From Hydractinia symbiolongicarpus (Eukaryota; Cnidaria; Hydrozoa; Anthoathecata; Hydractiniidae), in the NCBI RefSeq assembly GCF_029227915.1, contig NC_079882.1:14778501-14842500 (forward strand): a stretch of DNA of 64,000 bases, given 5' to 3'. Every line of letters begins with the position of its first letter. Position 1 is the first letter of the stretch. Made by a program: the position numbers and the translations under genes. The notes beneath the pieces are model-generated. The model was not told where the DNA came from. It did not search any database and saw only the letters and a program-made list of their open reading frames with translations. This document shows positions 9,162 to 19,440 of the stretch, piece after piece.

Positions 9162-9806
9162 ATGACAGATATTATGAAATTATATCCGAGCTTACCTTCT
9201 GCACCTATGGAGGGGAAGGCTGATGAAAGTCAAGTGTACAGACTCAAGAAAATCGAAGAAGTAGAACAATACCTGCGGGCTGAGATTAAAGAACGTGACA
9301 AGCTCGCCAAAAAGTTTAAAATGCATGATACGTTGGTTAGATCCATGGATCACGGGCTACTAGCGGTAAGTGTGATAACTTCAGGCGTTGGTATTGGTAG
9401 CATGCTCAGTGGTATCGGTGTACCACTCGCCGTAGCTATGAGAGGCATCACTATCGGCGTAGGGTTAGGACAGGCCGGTCTACAGAACGCTGGGAAGAGA
9501 CTGGGTGTCAAGAGTAAGAAGCATGAGAGCATCAGACTACTAGCGGAAACCAAGTTGAACTCTATAGTTGACCTAATCTCTAAAGCTGTGGAGAATGGTG
9601 TTATTAGCGACCACGAGTTCAGCTTAATCATGCAGGAGAAACAGAAGTACATGCTACTGAAGGAGCAAACCAGGCAACGAACACGTAAAATCGTGGAGTC
9701 GCTTAATGAACGGGAACGACATCAGCTCATCGTGAAAGGGCGTGAGGAGGCGAAAGATGAACTGCTCAAAAAACTTCAATCAGCGCAGTATGTCAGCGGT
9801 ACTTAG
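9162..9806 (+). CDS. Conserved Polinton protein with central hydrophobic region (YPSLPSAP family)
   Basis: This intact 214-residue ORF starts MTDIMKLYPSLPSAP, continues with a helical charged region, a central glycine-rich hydrophobic stretch at about residues 62-107 (VSVITSGVGIGSMLSGIGVP and following), then KSKKHESIRLLAETKLNSI and a C-terminal coiled coil. The YPSLPSAP start, the central hydrophobic hairpin and the KHxxIRxLAExKLN block form a pattern that recurs in cnidarian Polintons. No enzymatic motif is visible. The layout fits a membrane-inserting or scaffold-like virion protein; this is inference. Confidence 0.55.
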   Translation: MTDIMKLYPSLPSAPMEGKADESQVYRLKKIEEVEQYLRAEIKERDKLAKKFKMHDTLVRSMDHGLLAVSVITSGVGIGSMLSGIGVPLAVAMRGITIGVGLGQAGLQNAGKRLGVKSKKHESIRLLAETKLNSIVDLISKAVENGVISDHEFSLIMQEKQKYMLLKEQTRQRTRKIVESLNERERHQLIVKGREEAKDELLKKLQSAQYVSGT

Positions 9807-9851
9807 AGGAACCACCCGCGTATTCATAATTTTAATGTTTTGTACAAAACA

Positions 9852-10532
9852 TTAAATTACACCAAGCAATTCACCGGTATCTTTATCGATCATAAAATCA
9901 CCGTCATAGAGGATATTTCGTATTTGTTTTACCTCCAAGACACTGATATATTCATTGAGTATTTTTATGACCGCGATATCAGAGCAAGCCATGCAGTATG
10001 GACCATCGGTCTGTGTTGCAATATCTTTATATTTTATCTTGTTAATTGCGGCTATAATTTCACCCTTCTTCATGGTACATTCCCACGATTGCTTTTCAGG
10101 TACTAGTTTGTTATAAAAATCAGTGGTTATTTTGCTATCCCATTTCTTGACCTTGGTACTAATATATCTACAATTTTTAACAGGTGAGGTCGTGAACTCA
10201 CTACCGTACAATTTCTCGATCCTGGCTAGGATGATCTGATACTTCTCCAACCATTCTGGATTATGATATAAATCGAATGACATGGTAAGCGACGAGCCAT
10301 CATCGTATCTGGATGCACCGTTTGAATACAGCCCTTTTGGCGTTATGATCAATAGTGACGATATCTTGCTGTCATGTTTATAGCCTGTAACATATCTAGC
10401 ATCTCTGCCTTTGTTAGCTTGGATGGGATTGCTAAGTACGATTTTCTCAATTTGAACCTCGTCAATATCGAGCACAGTTGGTTCACTATAGAAATCCCTG
10501 GTTTCAATATTATTTCCATAAAATTTGAACAT
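9852..10532 (-). CDS. Unknown Polinton protein, weakly like a late protein of large DNA viruses
   Basis: This is an intact 226-residue ORF with an ATG at 10532. It has an LIITPKGLYSNG segment followed by SSLTMSFDLYHNPEWLEKY and a later pair of cysteines (YCMAC). Proteins of nucleocytoplasmic large DNA viruses and some Polintons contain a comparable arrangement of a TP-x-L/M-Y-x-P/N-x-G segment followed by SLxLSF and a helix, but the similarity is weak and I do not assign a function. It is the last long gene of the element and is transcribed inward from the right end. Confidence 0.4.
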   Translation of the reverse strand: MFKFYGNNIETRDFYSEPTVLDIDEVQIEKIVLSNPIQANKGRDARYVTGYKHDSKISSLLIITPKGLYSNGASRYDDGSSLTMSFDLYHNPEWLEKYQIILARIEKLYGSEFTTSPVKNCRYISTKVKKWDSKITTDFYNKLVPEKQSWECTMKKGEIIAAINKIKYKDIATQTDGPYCMACSDIAVIKILNEYISVLEVKQIRNILYDGDFMIDKDTGELLGVI

Positions 10533-10647
10533 CCTTTTATTTATGGAAATTAAACCCCCAACTAGGGTTTTTTACAAGGACATATTCCTCCGTTATACGT
10601 TATATACATGATATAGTGTTGCCAGCATAGCATCCTTTCTTTTAATA

Positions 10648-10815
10648 TTAGCCTCCGTCCAAACTTCTAGCATCTATCATATTTATCCAGGGATGTTCAC
10701 GAACTACGGCAGTACACATTTCCTGCGTTTTGAAATGATCGAGTACGAACATTAGCGTCCATGAATCAGCACGTACTATTCGATCAGGCATTATTAGATG
10801 ATCATTAATCGACAT
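10648..10815 (-). CDS. Short ORF with HFKTQEMC repeat unit
   Basis: An ATG at 10815 opens 55 codons containing VLDHFKTQEMCTAVVREHPW. The unit xxDHFKTQEMCxxAVxxxPW is the repeat of proteins known from cnidarian Polintons and some giant viruses, usually in several tandem copies. Here only one complete unit remains, so this is probably a truncated gene at the right end of the element. The role of such repeats is unknown. Confidence 0.4.
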   Translation of the reverse strand: MSINDHLIMPDRIVRADSWTLMFVLDHFKTQEMCTAVVREHPWINMIDARSLDGG

Positions 10816-10877
10816 CTTATTATTATGCACTAAGATCAATCAACAATTTTTCTGGCGCGGTCATACTTTTTGAGTAA

Positions 10878-11212
10878 GGGAATTTCCCTTTACTCGTATT
10901 CTATATACTATTATTTATAGCGTATACGCTATTGCGCATGACATCATATATATTATTTCGTGTTAGTATTTAATGAATATGTCATTTAATATGATTATAT
11001 GTTAGTTATTGGCATTTAATATTATTTTGTGTTGGTTATTGGCATTTATATTTCATTTAATATGATTATGTGTTAGTTATTGGCATTTATATTTCATTTA
11101 ATATTATTTTGTGTTGGTTGTTGGCATTTATATTTCATTTAATATGATTATGTGTTAGTTATTGGCATTTAATATAATTTTGTGTTGGTGACTGGCATTA
11201 TAGGAATTTCCC
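10878..11212. repeat. AT-rich minisatellite bounded by GGGAATTTCCC
   Basis: The segment starts with GGGAATTTCCC (10878-10888) and ends with AGGAATTTCCC (11202-11212). Between about 10960 and 11200 it contains several imperfect units built from TTTAATATNATTNTGTGTTRG followed by TTATTGGCATTTATATTTCA. A related segment in the same orientation is at 15636-15790, also starting with GGGAATTTCCC. It may be the terminal region of the Polinton or an unrelated dispersed repeat next to it. Confidence 0.7.
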
Positions 11213-12205
11213 TTGGTCGACGTCGTCTGCGCCAGAACGTACATTTCTCTATCTCTAGTGGTCCCTAGTTACACACGCGGTGAAAAATCATTGACGTCAC
11301 CACCTCGTTTCCAAGTTATTTGGCCTCAAAGTTTTTGGTGCACTATAATGGTTTCATTAATTTAGGATAAGATATTGACGTTAAAGTAGTGCTATTGACG
11401 TCGCGCCGTAACGTCAGAAAATTTAACATATTAGACTGAAGTTTTTCGGCGACATCAAGGGAAAATGAAGACATCCACTTTGCCTGTCACAGAGACACGG
11501 AACTGGCGTATTATTATATAGACTAGTCGATAAAGCCCGTGGAAAAATCCACTGAAGCAGGATAAAATTAAAGAAATAAGCGTCATATGAACTTTGATGA
11601 CGTCAGCAACCCATCTGCAAAAAAATTAGAACCTTGTTTTTACGTTGCCTTTATTGTGTAGACCCTAAAGCGCTGATCAAGAAAATGTATGTAATCACGT
11701 GCTGATGAATGGTTAATGAGATTTACCGGTTTAAAAATTTTGCTGATGTCATCAAAGTCCCTAATAAAAGTACAGAAAATTCTTTTTGCGAAATTTGTAT
11801 ACCTGTTGCCTTTACGTTATAGCTCTTGAAACGCTGATCAAGAAAATGTATGACCGTGTACTTTTGACCAACGGTTGTAGAGATATTAAGGTTTAAAGGT
11901 TTTTTGATGACGTCATTAACACGTCCATTCCGAAACGGATTTGGGGATCCAGGTTTGGAAAATTACCCAAATTGGTCCCAGGTGGTCCCTAGTTACCCAC
12001 GCGGTGAAAAAACATTAACGTCACCACCTCGTTTCCAAGTTATTTGACCTCATAATTTTAGGTGCACTGTAATCAAGCTCGAACCCATCCCAGCACCTTT
12101 TACCGTGGCGTCGAAAAGGCGCTGGGACAGGCTGGTCACATGGGCATCAAATGAACCAGATTCTGGTTCATTTTTAATTTATGCAAATTCTGCATATTTA
12201 CGATT
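11213..12205. repeat. Gene-free dispersed repeat block with a direct repeat pair
   Basis: No gene is seen. Two copies of a roughly 95-bp sequence (TGGTCCCTAGTTAC...TTGGTGCACT) lie in direct orientation at 11257-11351 and 11982-12074. The part between them contains a terminus-like segment (11436-11500) similar to the arm at 59938-60015, and a GACTAGTCGATAAAGCCCGT motif followed by GGAAAAATCCAC (11522-11553) shared with 19408-19440 and 56187-56870. A hairpin with arms CCCAGCACCTTTT and AAAAGGCGCTGGG lies at about 12090-12127. Confidence 0.6.
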
Positions 12206-14127
12206 TTGGCGATGGGCTGGAAAGATGTGGTACGTGTTTTCAGTCAGCTGAATAATGTTTTTGAAAAGTATGAAAAGTTGCCCTCGTTTATTTTGAAACC
12301 AAAACAAGTTCAATGTTTCGAGTATTTAGGAGAAGGACACTACGTTATAGCTGTTTTGCCTACAGGGTTTGGTAAATCGTTAATTTATCAACTTTTACCC
12401 GACTTTGTTCCAGAACGAAAGGCAGAGGCGATATTGTACTTGTTGTCTCTTTTTTAACATCAATTATTCAAGATCAGCTAGTATGTTTAACTAAAGTAGG
12501 CATTGAATGTGGTTTCTTCCAACTCGAAGACCAAGCTAATAGTCAGAAGTACGAACCCTTGTTTGAAGAAGATTTGAATGATGCATTAACTTCTATTTTT
12601 AAAATTTCAAAAGCATTGTTGCAGGCAAATGTAAAATTTTATTTGCACATCCAGAGTCCCTGTTATCAGATCAGGGAAGGAAAATATTAAGATCAAAAAT
12701 TGAGGAAAATGTTGTGGCTTGTGTGATAGGTGCATTGTGTGGAATTATGGTAAGTGTAGCTAGCTAGCTAGCTTTCTTTGTAAACATAACGTATCAAAAA
12801 TCTAGCTACATACATAGCTATTATATATAAAAATAATATGCCTTAAATATAGCAACTAAATATATATAAACAATCTAATATATATTATATAACCATTTGA
12901 AAAGGTTTCACAAACAAAATATGTGTTTATGTATAGCTATGATAATTGAATAATATAAACTTATCACATAATACGGTTAAGCCAAAAAATGATGAATTAC
13001 TGTATGTTATATCTAGGGGTGGAGAATTTCGTACAGAATTTCAATACTTATCAGTTTTCCAAGCATTCTTCCCTCACAGTATCATGTTAGCTTTGACTGC
13101 AACTGCTTCACCAACGAAATTACGTAATTTAAAAAAAGCTTTGAAAATAGAAAATTGCAAAGTGGTTATGTTCTGCCCAGATTGCGAAAACGGCCTGTTT
13201 ACAACCGGGACATGTACGCATGTACGCATGGTCCGATTATGTTTTTTTTTGCACTGGTTATGTCGTGGTGACCGGATTATGAACGCTGATATAATGGCTG
13301 GCCAGGCAGGCTGTGATTGGCATTTTCTTCGAACTTTTGTGAATTAAACATTCTCTGGAAGATAAACACCCCTAAAAACTAGACATTGCCAAAGAAATAA
13401 GTCTCGACGTAATTCTTAGTATAAAGTACTCTTGTAGTAAATACATTTCAATATAATATACATACTTTGAAGCAACTAAATTTCACGGAACCTAAATTAT
13501 TCTTTTTGTGGGAATTAAGTTTGGTGAAAAGTTATTAAACTTGCGAATCCCAAAATTTAGTATTTGCGACGAAATTTCGTTTCTTTTGAGAACAACAACA
13601 ACTTTGCCACCAGGGCTATTTGCTTGTCAGCAGTGATGACGAATGATATAAAAGCGGTCGGCCCCGATTATATTTGTTCTATAAGTCTCGAATAATATTT
13701 GACTGGCATACATAAGCCGACCTTCCCTGATTATGTGCGTTCTACAATAAGTGAGAAATAATATTAGACTGTCGTATACAAACTGGCCTGCCCTTATTAT
13801 GTTCCTTTTATAAGTGCATAATAATTTTTTCTGAGTAATAAGCCGGCCTGTGCTGATTTTGTTGTCCTGATTATGTATTTCCTGCCCTGTTCTTAACCGG
13901 GGGAAGCCGCCGTACTTAATCAGGCCAATGTTCATTATCCGGGCAGAATAGTTACTGCAAATCCAAATCGCAAAAGTATTTTTTTTAAAAAAGAAATAAG
14001 AATGAGCAATTGCAAAGGTTTAGCAGGATATGAGAATATATTACTACCTATAGCAACAGAGTTAAAGCACAAAAAACAAAACTACCCTATGACAATTATT
14101 TATTTAAATTTAATAATTTTGCAATAA
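12206..14127 (+). pseudogene. RecQ-like DEAD/DEAH helicase fragment, frameshifted and interrupted by a TIR element
   Basis: The first part has the RecQ-type N-terminus LKPKQVQCFEYL and Walker A VLPTGFGKS (12300-12380). After a frameshift near 12440 comes a motif Ia-like TSIIQDQL, and after another near 12600 a LFAHPESLLSDQG segment. A GTAAGT donor follows the exon at 12749. The next exon (about 12965-13168) carries FRTEFQYL and the motif III-like LALTATASPTK. A 782-bp element then interrupts the exon, which resumes at 13951 with TANPNRKSIFFKK and stays open to 14127. The DEAH box region before the intron is degenerate (VIGALC). The C-terminal helicase lobe is missing. The gene family is common in cnidarian genomes. 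Confidence 0.7.
13169..13950. mobile_element. 782-bp non-autonomous TIR element with GTTA target duplication
   Basis: The element starts TGTTCTGCCC and ends GGGCAGAATA, so its ends are inverted with one mismatch in ten; similarity continues inward through a GGCCTG block. GTTA flanks it on both sides (13165-13168 and 13951-13954). Removing the element and one GTTA joins the two helicase exon halves in frame, which independently supports these ends. The right half contains about three imperfect 70-bp internal units with a CCTGATTATGT core (13640-13900). It has no transposase. The superfamily is not assigned; a 4-bp duplication is known for several cut-and-paste groups. Confidence 0.75.
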
Positions 14128-14468
14128 AAATATAGAATATAAAACATAATAATTTTATTAAACAACTATTTAACAATTTTTATAATTAACCAACGGATGT
14201 TTATTTGAGAGGAATTTAACCATGGTGTGTGTGAAGTTTTTTTGTATTTATTGTTTTTAATTGATTTTTAAGATTTGTACGATTTATGTTATTTAATCAA
14301 TAAATGTATTTTTTACTTGTTTGCTGCAGCCACCTTCAATAACAAGTACTCTGTAGATCATGCTCAATATGTTTTCTGCCTGCTACAGCTGTCAATATGT
14401 CTATTAAAAATGGATTATATTGTGTGACTTCTGACCATAAATTACCTTCTTTAAAAAACATCATTTCG
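14128..14468. other. Intergenic AT-rich DNA
   Basis: I see no gene, repeat structure or RNA in this stretch. It separates the helicase remnant from the convergent zinc-finger gene. Confidence 0.6.
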
Positions 14469-15170
14469 TTACAACTCTTCAAACAAGTCAAACAAGACAG
14501 AGCCACCACTTTTCTTGCACAAGTTTTTGCATGCAGTGCTTATTTCATCTGTAACAAGTTGCTTAATGGCATCAATTAATTTAGGGCAATTATTTTTTAT
14601 GGTAGTAATGATAATATCAATTCTCCTTGTTTGTAATGCAGTAATAATTTTATTTTCTTGATCTTCAGTAATGAAGTCACTTTGAGGTTGTTTTGTTTTG
14701 TCAAGTTCTTTAGGAAGTATTTTTGTGTTTGACTTTATGTCTGTTTCATTTGTTATGTTCAGTAAAGGCGTAAATTGTAGAGATTTTTTTGACTGGAAAC
14801 AGTTTTTTTGGGCAGGATAATTTTCATTTTTAATGTTGATTTTTTTTGGTTTTGACTGCTGGTTTGGTGAAAAAGCTGCACATCTTTTTACTGTTGTTTG
14901 CTGTTGTAAATGGATTTGTTGTTGTTGTACATTATTCTGGAAGTCAAACATTTTATTGATAAACCTGTCACACTTGAAACAAATTGTTGTAGGCAATAGT
15001 TCAAACTCGAAATTTAATCCACATGTTTTGAATATTTTGTAATGTAAGGATTTTTCCTTTCCACTTTTTGAAAAAGTTCTGGTCAAGTGATGTGCTGATG
15101 TTTCTTCAGCACAAATTCGGCACACTGCTTTGCCACCTTTATAAACTTTTTTAGGCGTAGATGGTAACAT
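14469..15170 (-). CDS. ZAD-like Cys4 zinc-finger protein
   Basis: The ORF starts at ATG 15170 (MLPSTPKKVYKGGKAV) and encodes about 233 residues. The N-terminal domain has two CxxC pairs, CRIC near residue 17 and CFKC near residue 63, with TSAHHLTRTF and CGLNFEFELLPTTI between them, the spacing of ZAD (zinc-finger-associated) domains that mediate protein dimerisation. A glutamine-rich helix (NNVQQQQIHLQQQ) follows, then a lysine/asparagine-rich linker and a helical C-terminus. No C2H2 fingers follow, so this may be a short dimerisation protein or the first exon of a longer gene. It is intact and intron-free here. Confidence 0.6.
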   Translation of the reverse strand: MLPSTPKKVYKGGKAVCRICAEETSAHHLTRTFSKSGKEKSLHYKIFKTCGLNFEFELLPTTICFKCDRFINKMFDFQNNVQQQQIHLQQQTTVKRCAAFSPNQQSKPKKINIKNENYPAQKNCFQSKKSLQFTPLLNITNETDIKSNTKILPKELDKTKQPQSDFITEDQENKIITALQTRRIDIIITTIKNNCPKLIDAIKQLVTDEISTACKNLCKKSGGSVLFDLFEEL

Positions 15171-16351
15171 CTTCTGCAATGAGAGATGAACAAGAAGAGC
15201 ACCTGCAACACTTCACTTCTCTCTGGAACCATATTTATGAATGCATTACCTATGGACTGGCTAGCAACAACACACAATACGTTTTAACAAAAAATATCGT
15301 ACATTTCAAAGAAATTCTTACTTTAGCTATAAGACATCTTAAAAAAAGGGGGAGAAATGAGATTAAAAAGGAAAAATAATGCTTTTTAAGGATTGAAAAC
15401 CACCACCAACAACGACGCCACATCTTCCGGTGCCATATTTGTTTATGTATCACTAAAAGCGTTGCACAATTAGGGTAATGCCGTGGGCCAATCAGATGCG
15501 ATACGGTGACCAGCCTGGTCCAGGGCTATTTCGCTAGAACTATCAGAAAGCGCAGCGCCGTTGAGAAGCAAATAGTCCTGGGGACGAGGTTGTTTTCAAC
15601 CAGAAAATTTTGTTTGGTTAAGGATTGAATATTTTGGGAATTTCCCTTACTCATATTCTGTATGATTTAGTGTATGACGTCATATGTTGTTTATATTATT
15701 TAATATTATTTTGTGTTGGTTATTGGCATTTATATTCTGTATTATTATGATTTCACGTATACGTTGATGACGTCATATGATTTCGTTTTTTACTTGTTTT
15801 TTGGGATGAGGTGGCGGTGGAAATGGTGAAAGCGGGGTTTTTGTGATTAAAAGGTGTAGGAGGAATAAAAACTGGTTATATTCACTCCTTACTACTACTG
15901 AATTCTGTAAAAATAAAAACACATTTAAGCTCTGCTAAAACTTAGATGTTCTTAAAAAAAGCTGAACTATATTTATAATCCAATTGATAATAATGCTAGG
16001 AAATAAGTTTGGGTTTAGTGCTCTTACTCTCCGTCTGCGCGTGTGGGTTTCTATACAAATGTATAAACCCGTCAAATGCATAATTACGCCTATTAAATTA
16101 TTTACCCAGTCTTTTTTATGCGGAAGTCATTTGAAAAGTTGAGCGCTGTGTTTCAACATGGCTAAGAATATATTTCTGTTTATGTTGGCAAAAGATGAAG
16201 TTAGCGAACTTTAAAGATGGGTTTTGTTTCTTTTTCCAGCAAATTGTTTGATACTCAAATTTAATTTTTTTAGCAGATACTACCTTTAAGGTTTTTAAAC
16301 ATATTTTAAACGTAAAGACATTACCGCTGAAAATTTGTACATTTTTTACAG
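15171..16351. other. Intergenic region with short inverted repeat and GGGAATTTCCC repeat
   Basis: No gene is supported. An imperfect inverted pair GTCCAGGGCTATTT (15518-15531) and AAATAGTCCTGGGGAC (15570-15584) marks a small palindromic repeat. The segment 15636-15790 is a second copy of the 10878 repeat, with GGGAATTTCCCTTACTC, one TTTAATATTATTTTGTGTTG unit and two ATGACGTCATATG palindromes. Confidence 0.55.
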
Positions 16352-16704
16352 GTATTTTTAATATGGACACCGATCTGCATGTTTTTATTTTACATTACGT
16401 GTTTCTACAAAGAATAAACAGAGTTATCAATTCTTATACTGCTGGCTGGAATAATCATCCCCTCAGAACAGAACGCAATTGGTTACCCAATAGAATCTGG
16501 AACAATGGTATGATTGACAGAAGAAATAGAAGTCAACATTAAGTGGCAGAACTGTTTGATACTAATGGTACATTAGAGGACCTTGAATGGTATGGTATGG
16601 ACTGGGCTGGTCCAACTCCGAATGATGATGGCTTATCGACAGTAGAAGTTGACGATGTAAATTTTTTACAAACATGTAATCGATGTAAATATTTCAAACA
16701 TTGA
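16352..16704 (+). pseudogene. C-terminal exon of an integrase-core-like protein, one nonsense codon
   Basis: An acceptor TTTTTTACAG precedes the exon. One frame then runs to TGA at 16702-16704 with a single TAA at 16540-16542. It contains DLHVFILHYVFLQRINRVI, a SYTAGWNNHPLRTERN segment and NRIWNNGMID, which is the end of a family of metazoan proteins with an integrase core (rve_3 type) that ends in LHHVFLPRIN and WNxHxLRTExN segments. An acidic tail with WYGMDWAGP follows. No upstream exons with the catalytic DDE residues are found nearby, so this is a fragment. Family assignment is from memory. Confidence 0.45.
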
Positions 16705-17392
16705 ACTCGATTGACCCTTTGCGGGATTCAACATGTTATGGGATAGACATTTACCTGGAAGCTTTGGCATTATTTTCAGTTGATACTAAACCAGGGACTT
16801 GGCAGTGTTAAATTTTTTTTTTTTTTCAAAAAGCAATTTCTACCTGAACGCCAGAAACCGAATTGCTTAAAAAGGTGTGCCACCCTAGACTACCCTTAAA
16901 CCAAAGAAACGTCAACGTGAATTTGTCGTATATTGTTTATATTATCGTTTAGCTTCAAATTTAATATCATTAAAGTTATGTTCGTTTTAAAAAAAAATAT
17001 AAAATGAAATCTGCGAATTCTTTGAAACTTTTGTCAGTAAAAAATTAGATTGGGCCAAATCCGTAAAAATAGGTTTCGCAAAAATTTGAAAACATTTTTT
17101 TTGTGAAGATGTCTTTTCTGTTATACAAAGTAAACATAAATTGGGCTTTAAAATATCGTTGAAGAAACAGCTGGGACAAAAAGGTGTAGGTTGAATAAGA
17201 AAAAAGAAACGAAAATTTTAAAACTTAATTAACAAAACCCTACTGACTAATATCAATTCTGCCAAGAATGATTGAACAAAACATGAGGCACATGTTAAAG
17301 AATATGACTCAACAAAATATACAGTTTAAAAAAATCTCATATATATACATCTTAAAAATGAACAAAAGGTTATAAACAAAAAAATTGTCCTC
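16705..17392. other. Intergenic AT-rich DNA
   Basis: Nothing is recognised apart from homopolymer-rich sequence. It separates the integrase-like exon from the 3' end of the HECT-like gene on the opposite strand. Confidence 0.5.
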
Positions 17393-19407
17393 TCAAACTG
17401 TGGAAAATGCTTTGGCAGTGCGAATGTCCTTTAAAACGGTATCCATATACAAATAAAGTTGCTTTTTATCACTAAAATTTTCTGGTATTACCAATTCCAA
17501 AAGACATGAAGAAGCTTATTTGATTACATTTACCAAACTTCACCTTAATTGTAGACATAGGTAGAATCATACTATTAGTACTATAAAGCAGAAAGTTCTC
17601 TAATTTTTCAGCATCGGCATCCTTAAGATAACATAATAACCATGACTTTGAAGTTTCCGAGTATTCTTTAGTGCAAAAGTCCAATTTTGCTTTTATTTTA
17701 TCAAAATTTAGGTGACTTTCCCAACTACTTCATTAAAAATTTCGTCCTGCATGACTGCAGCGCGGTTTTCCATCTATAAAAATAATGCATAGACACTAGG
17801 TATAAATGAGAAAGCACCATTTCTTACATAAATAAAACTAGAAGTATTGGCAGGGTGTAGACGGGATAAATTTGTGCGGATATGTAAAGCATACTATACC
17901 TTTAGTAGCTTTGTGCAGCCCGAATCAGACAAAAGCTGTTGAAAATTATCTTCATGGTATATCTGTTTCAGCTCTTCATCATCCTTACAAGCAGATATCT
18001 AAAAAATAAAAAATCCATAAAATTACACATTACTTGATACTACTACAAACAAAATATAAATAAAGTGGAACCTACAGGAAGAAATTTTTGCGAAATAGTA
18101 ACCTTCCTGCTGAATTTACAGAAATAATCAAGAAACATACTTTCTTAATGTAGTCTTTAATGTAAAGATTAAACACATCCTCTGGTGAGATACTGTTTGT
18201 CACCTCTGATATATCTCCAGTAACAATAAATTTGTACACAGCCGGTAAACTATATCCAAAACCTGATCCAAACAAGCACAGAGCATGAGCCATGATCTTG
18301 CCCACAATTTCATACAGCCCTGATAGCACTGCAGCAGCACTGTAAATTGGAAGTTTTCTTCTGTCATTTCCTTCAAATAATGGTGGAATATCTTCCATTC
18401 CAGTAACGACTTGAGTCAGTATAGAACTGGCGTAAAATACCACCAGTGTCCACAGCTGGTTGGCCTTTGTATGTTATTACAATTTTAGATGCAGCATCAA
18501 AGTTGCCAGACTTGTAATAACACAATGCCTCTTCCAATGCATTTTCTGCTTTTAAACGTAACCATTCCTTATCTCCTGTCATTTTTTTATCAAAATAATC
18601 AACAACTTCATCCAGAGATTCAAACTTTGGTACAATTTTCTTTCTATCATCAGCTTTCAGCAATTCATTCACTAGTTGTTCTGCATCAGAAACCAAACTT
18701 GATGTAGCTTCAGATGTTGCTGAGGGCAGTTCTAGAAATTAAAATAAAATAATAACTAAAAAATGGCTTTTGCATGGAAGTTTCACTACTTTCACTTTGT
18801 CAGAATTGAAGTAAAATCCTAAGTTGGAGTGAAATTCCATATGTTTGTTTATGTCACATCCTACTAACAGCACCATGTTGTGTTTACGTTCAAAAAGACC
18901 AATGTCAGACCTGTAGTCAAGGACTGTATAGCCGTTTACTGGAGAGATAATAATTTTCTAAAAATGTTATATTTTAAATTTAAATATATAAATATATATA
19001 AATATATTTTTTATATGTACCTGTACGGGAGCAGCAAGGTTTTTGCAAGTCATCGTTCTTTTTATCACCTTCCTCCTCCTCTATCTTAACAATTTCTTTT
19101 TCTTTTGTGTCATTGTTGTCTCCAATTACAAGGTCTCTATATTGACCTTTTAACACACAATATAGTTTTCCTTGTCCCCATAATCTTATTAAATTTTGGA
19201 AACCCAAAGAGTTGCCAGGTCCTGTTTCTAAGCAAACTAGCTTATTTCTTTCTCTTTTCACGTAAAAAAAATCACTTGGTGAGATGAGCGTAAACTTGCG
19301 ACTGAATAATTCACACAAAGATTGTCTGATAGCCGTCTCGAAAGTTTCAAGAGGATTTAACGCATCTTTATTTTATCCGGCAATGCGTTATAAAAGGGAC
19401 AAGCAAA

Positions 19408-19440
19408 CCCGTGGATTTTTCCACGGAACACCAACTAGTA
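19408..19440. repeat. Short end of the GTGGATTTTTCCACGG repeat family
   Basis: CCCGTGGATTTTTCCACGG is followed by ACCAACTAGTATATATATA. The same GTGGATTTTTCCACGGGCC / ACTAG combination occurs at 11522-11553, 56192-56215 and 56820-56872. It sits just upstream of a HECT-like exon and may have cut that exon. Confidence 0.5.

Larger units (their letters stand above)
1..10877 (+). mobile_element. Polinton/Maverick copy A (adintovirus-like endogenous element), left end outside the window
   Basis: This block holds the signature Polinton gene set: a PolB end, a packaging ATPase, a retroviral-type integrase and a double jelly-roll capsid protein, together with many short conserved companions. Genes are tightly spaced with overlaps (TAATG at 8281-8285, convergent overlap at 7390-7415), which is typical of viral rather than host DNA. 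The left end with the rest of polB lies outside the window. The right boundary is placed just before the GGGAATTTCCC repeat at 10878 because the last Polinton-like ORF ends there; no terminal inverted repeat can be verified. Integrase, polymerase and capsid genes each carry breaks, so this copy is not functional as it stands. Confidence 0.85.

Noticed and set aside
10960-11200. CRISPR-like array
   Set aside because: Units are contiguous, AT-rich and imperfect without spacers, and the DNA is animal; this is a minisatellite.
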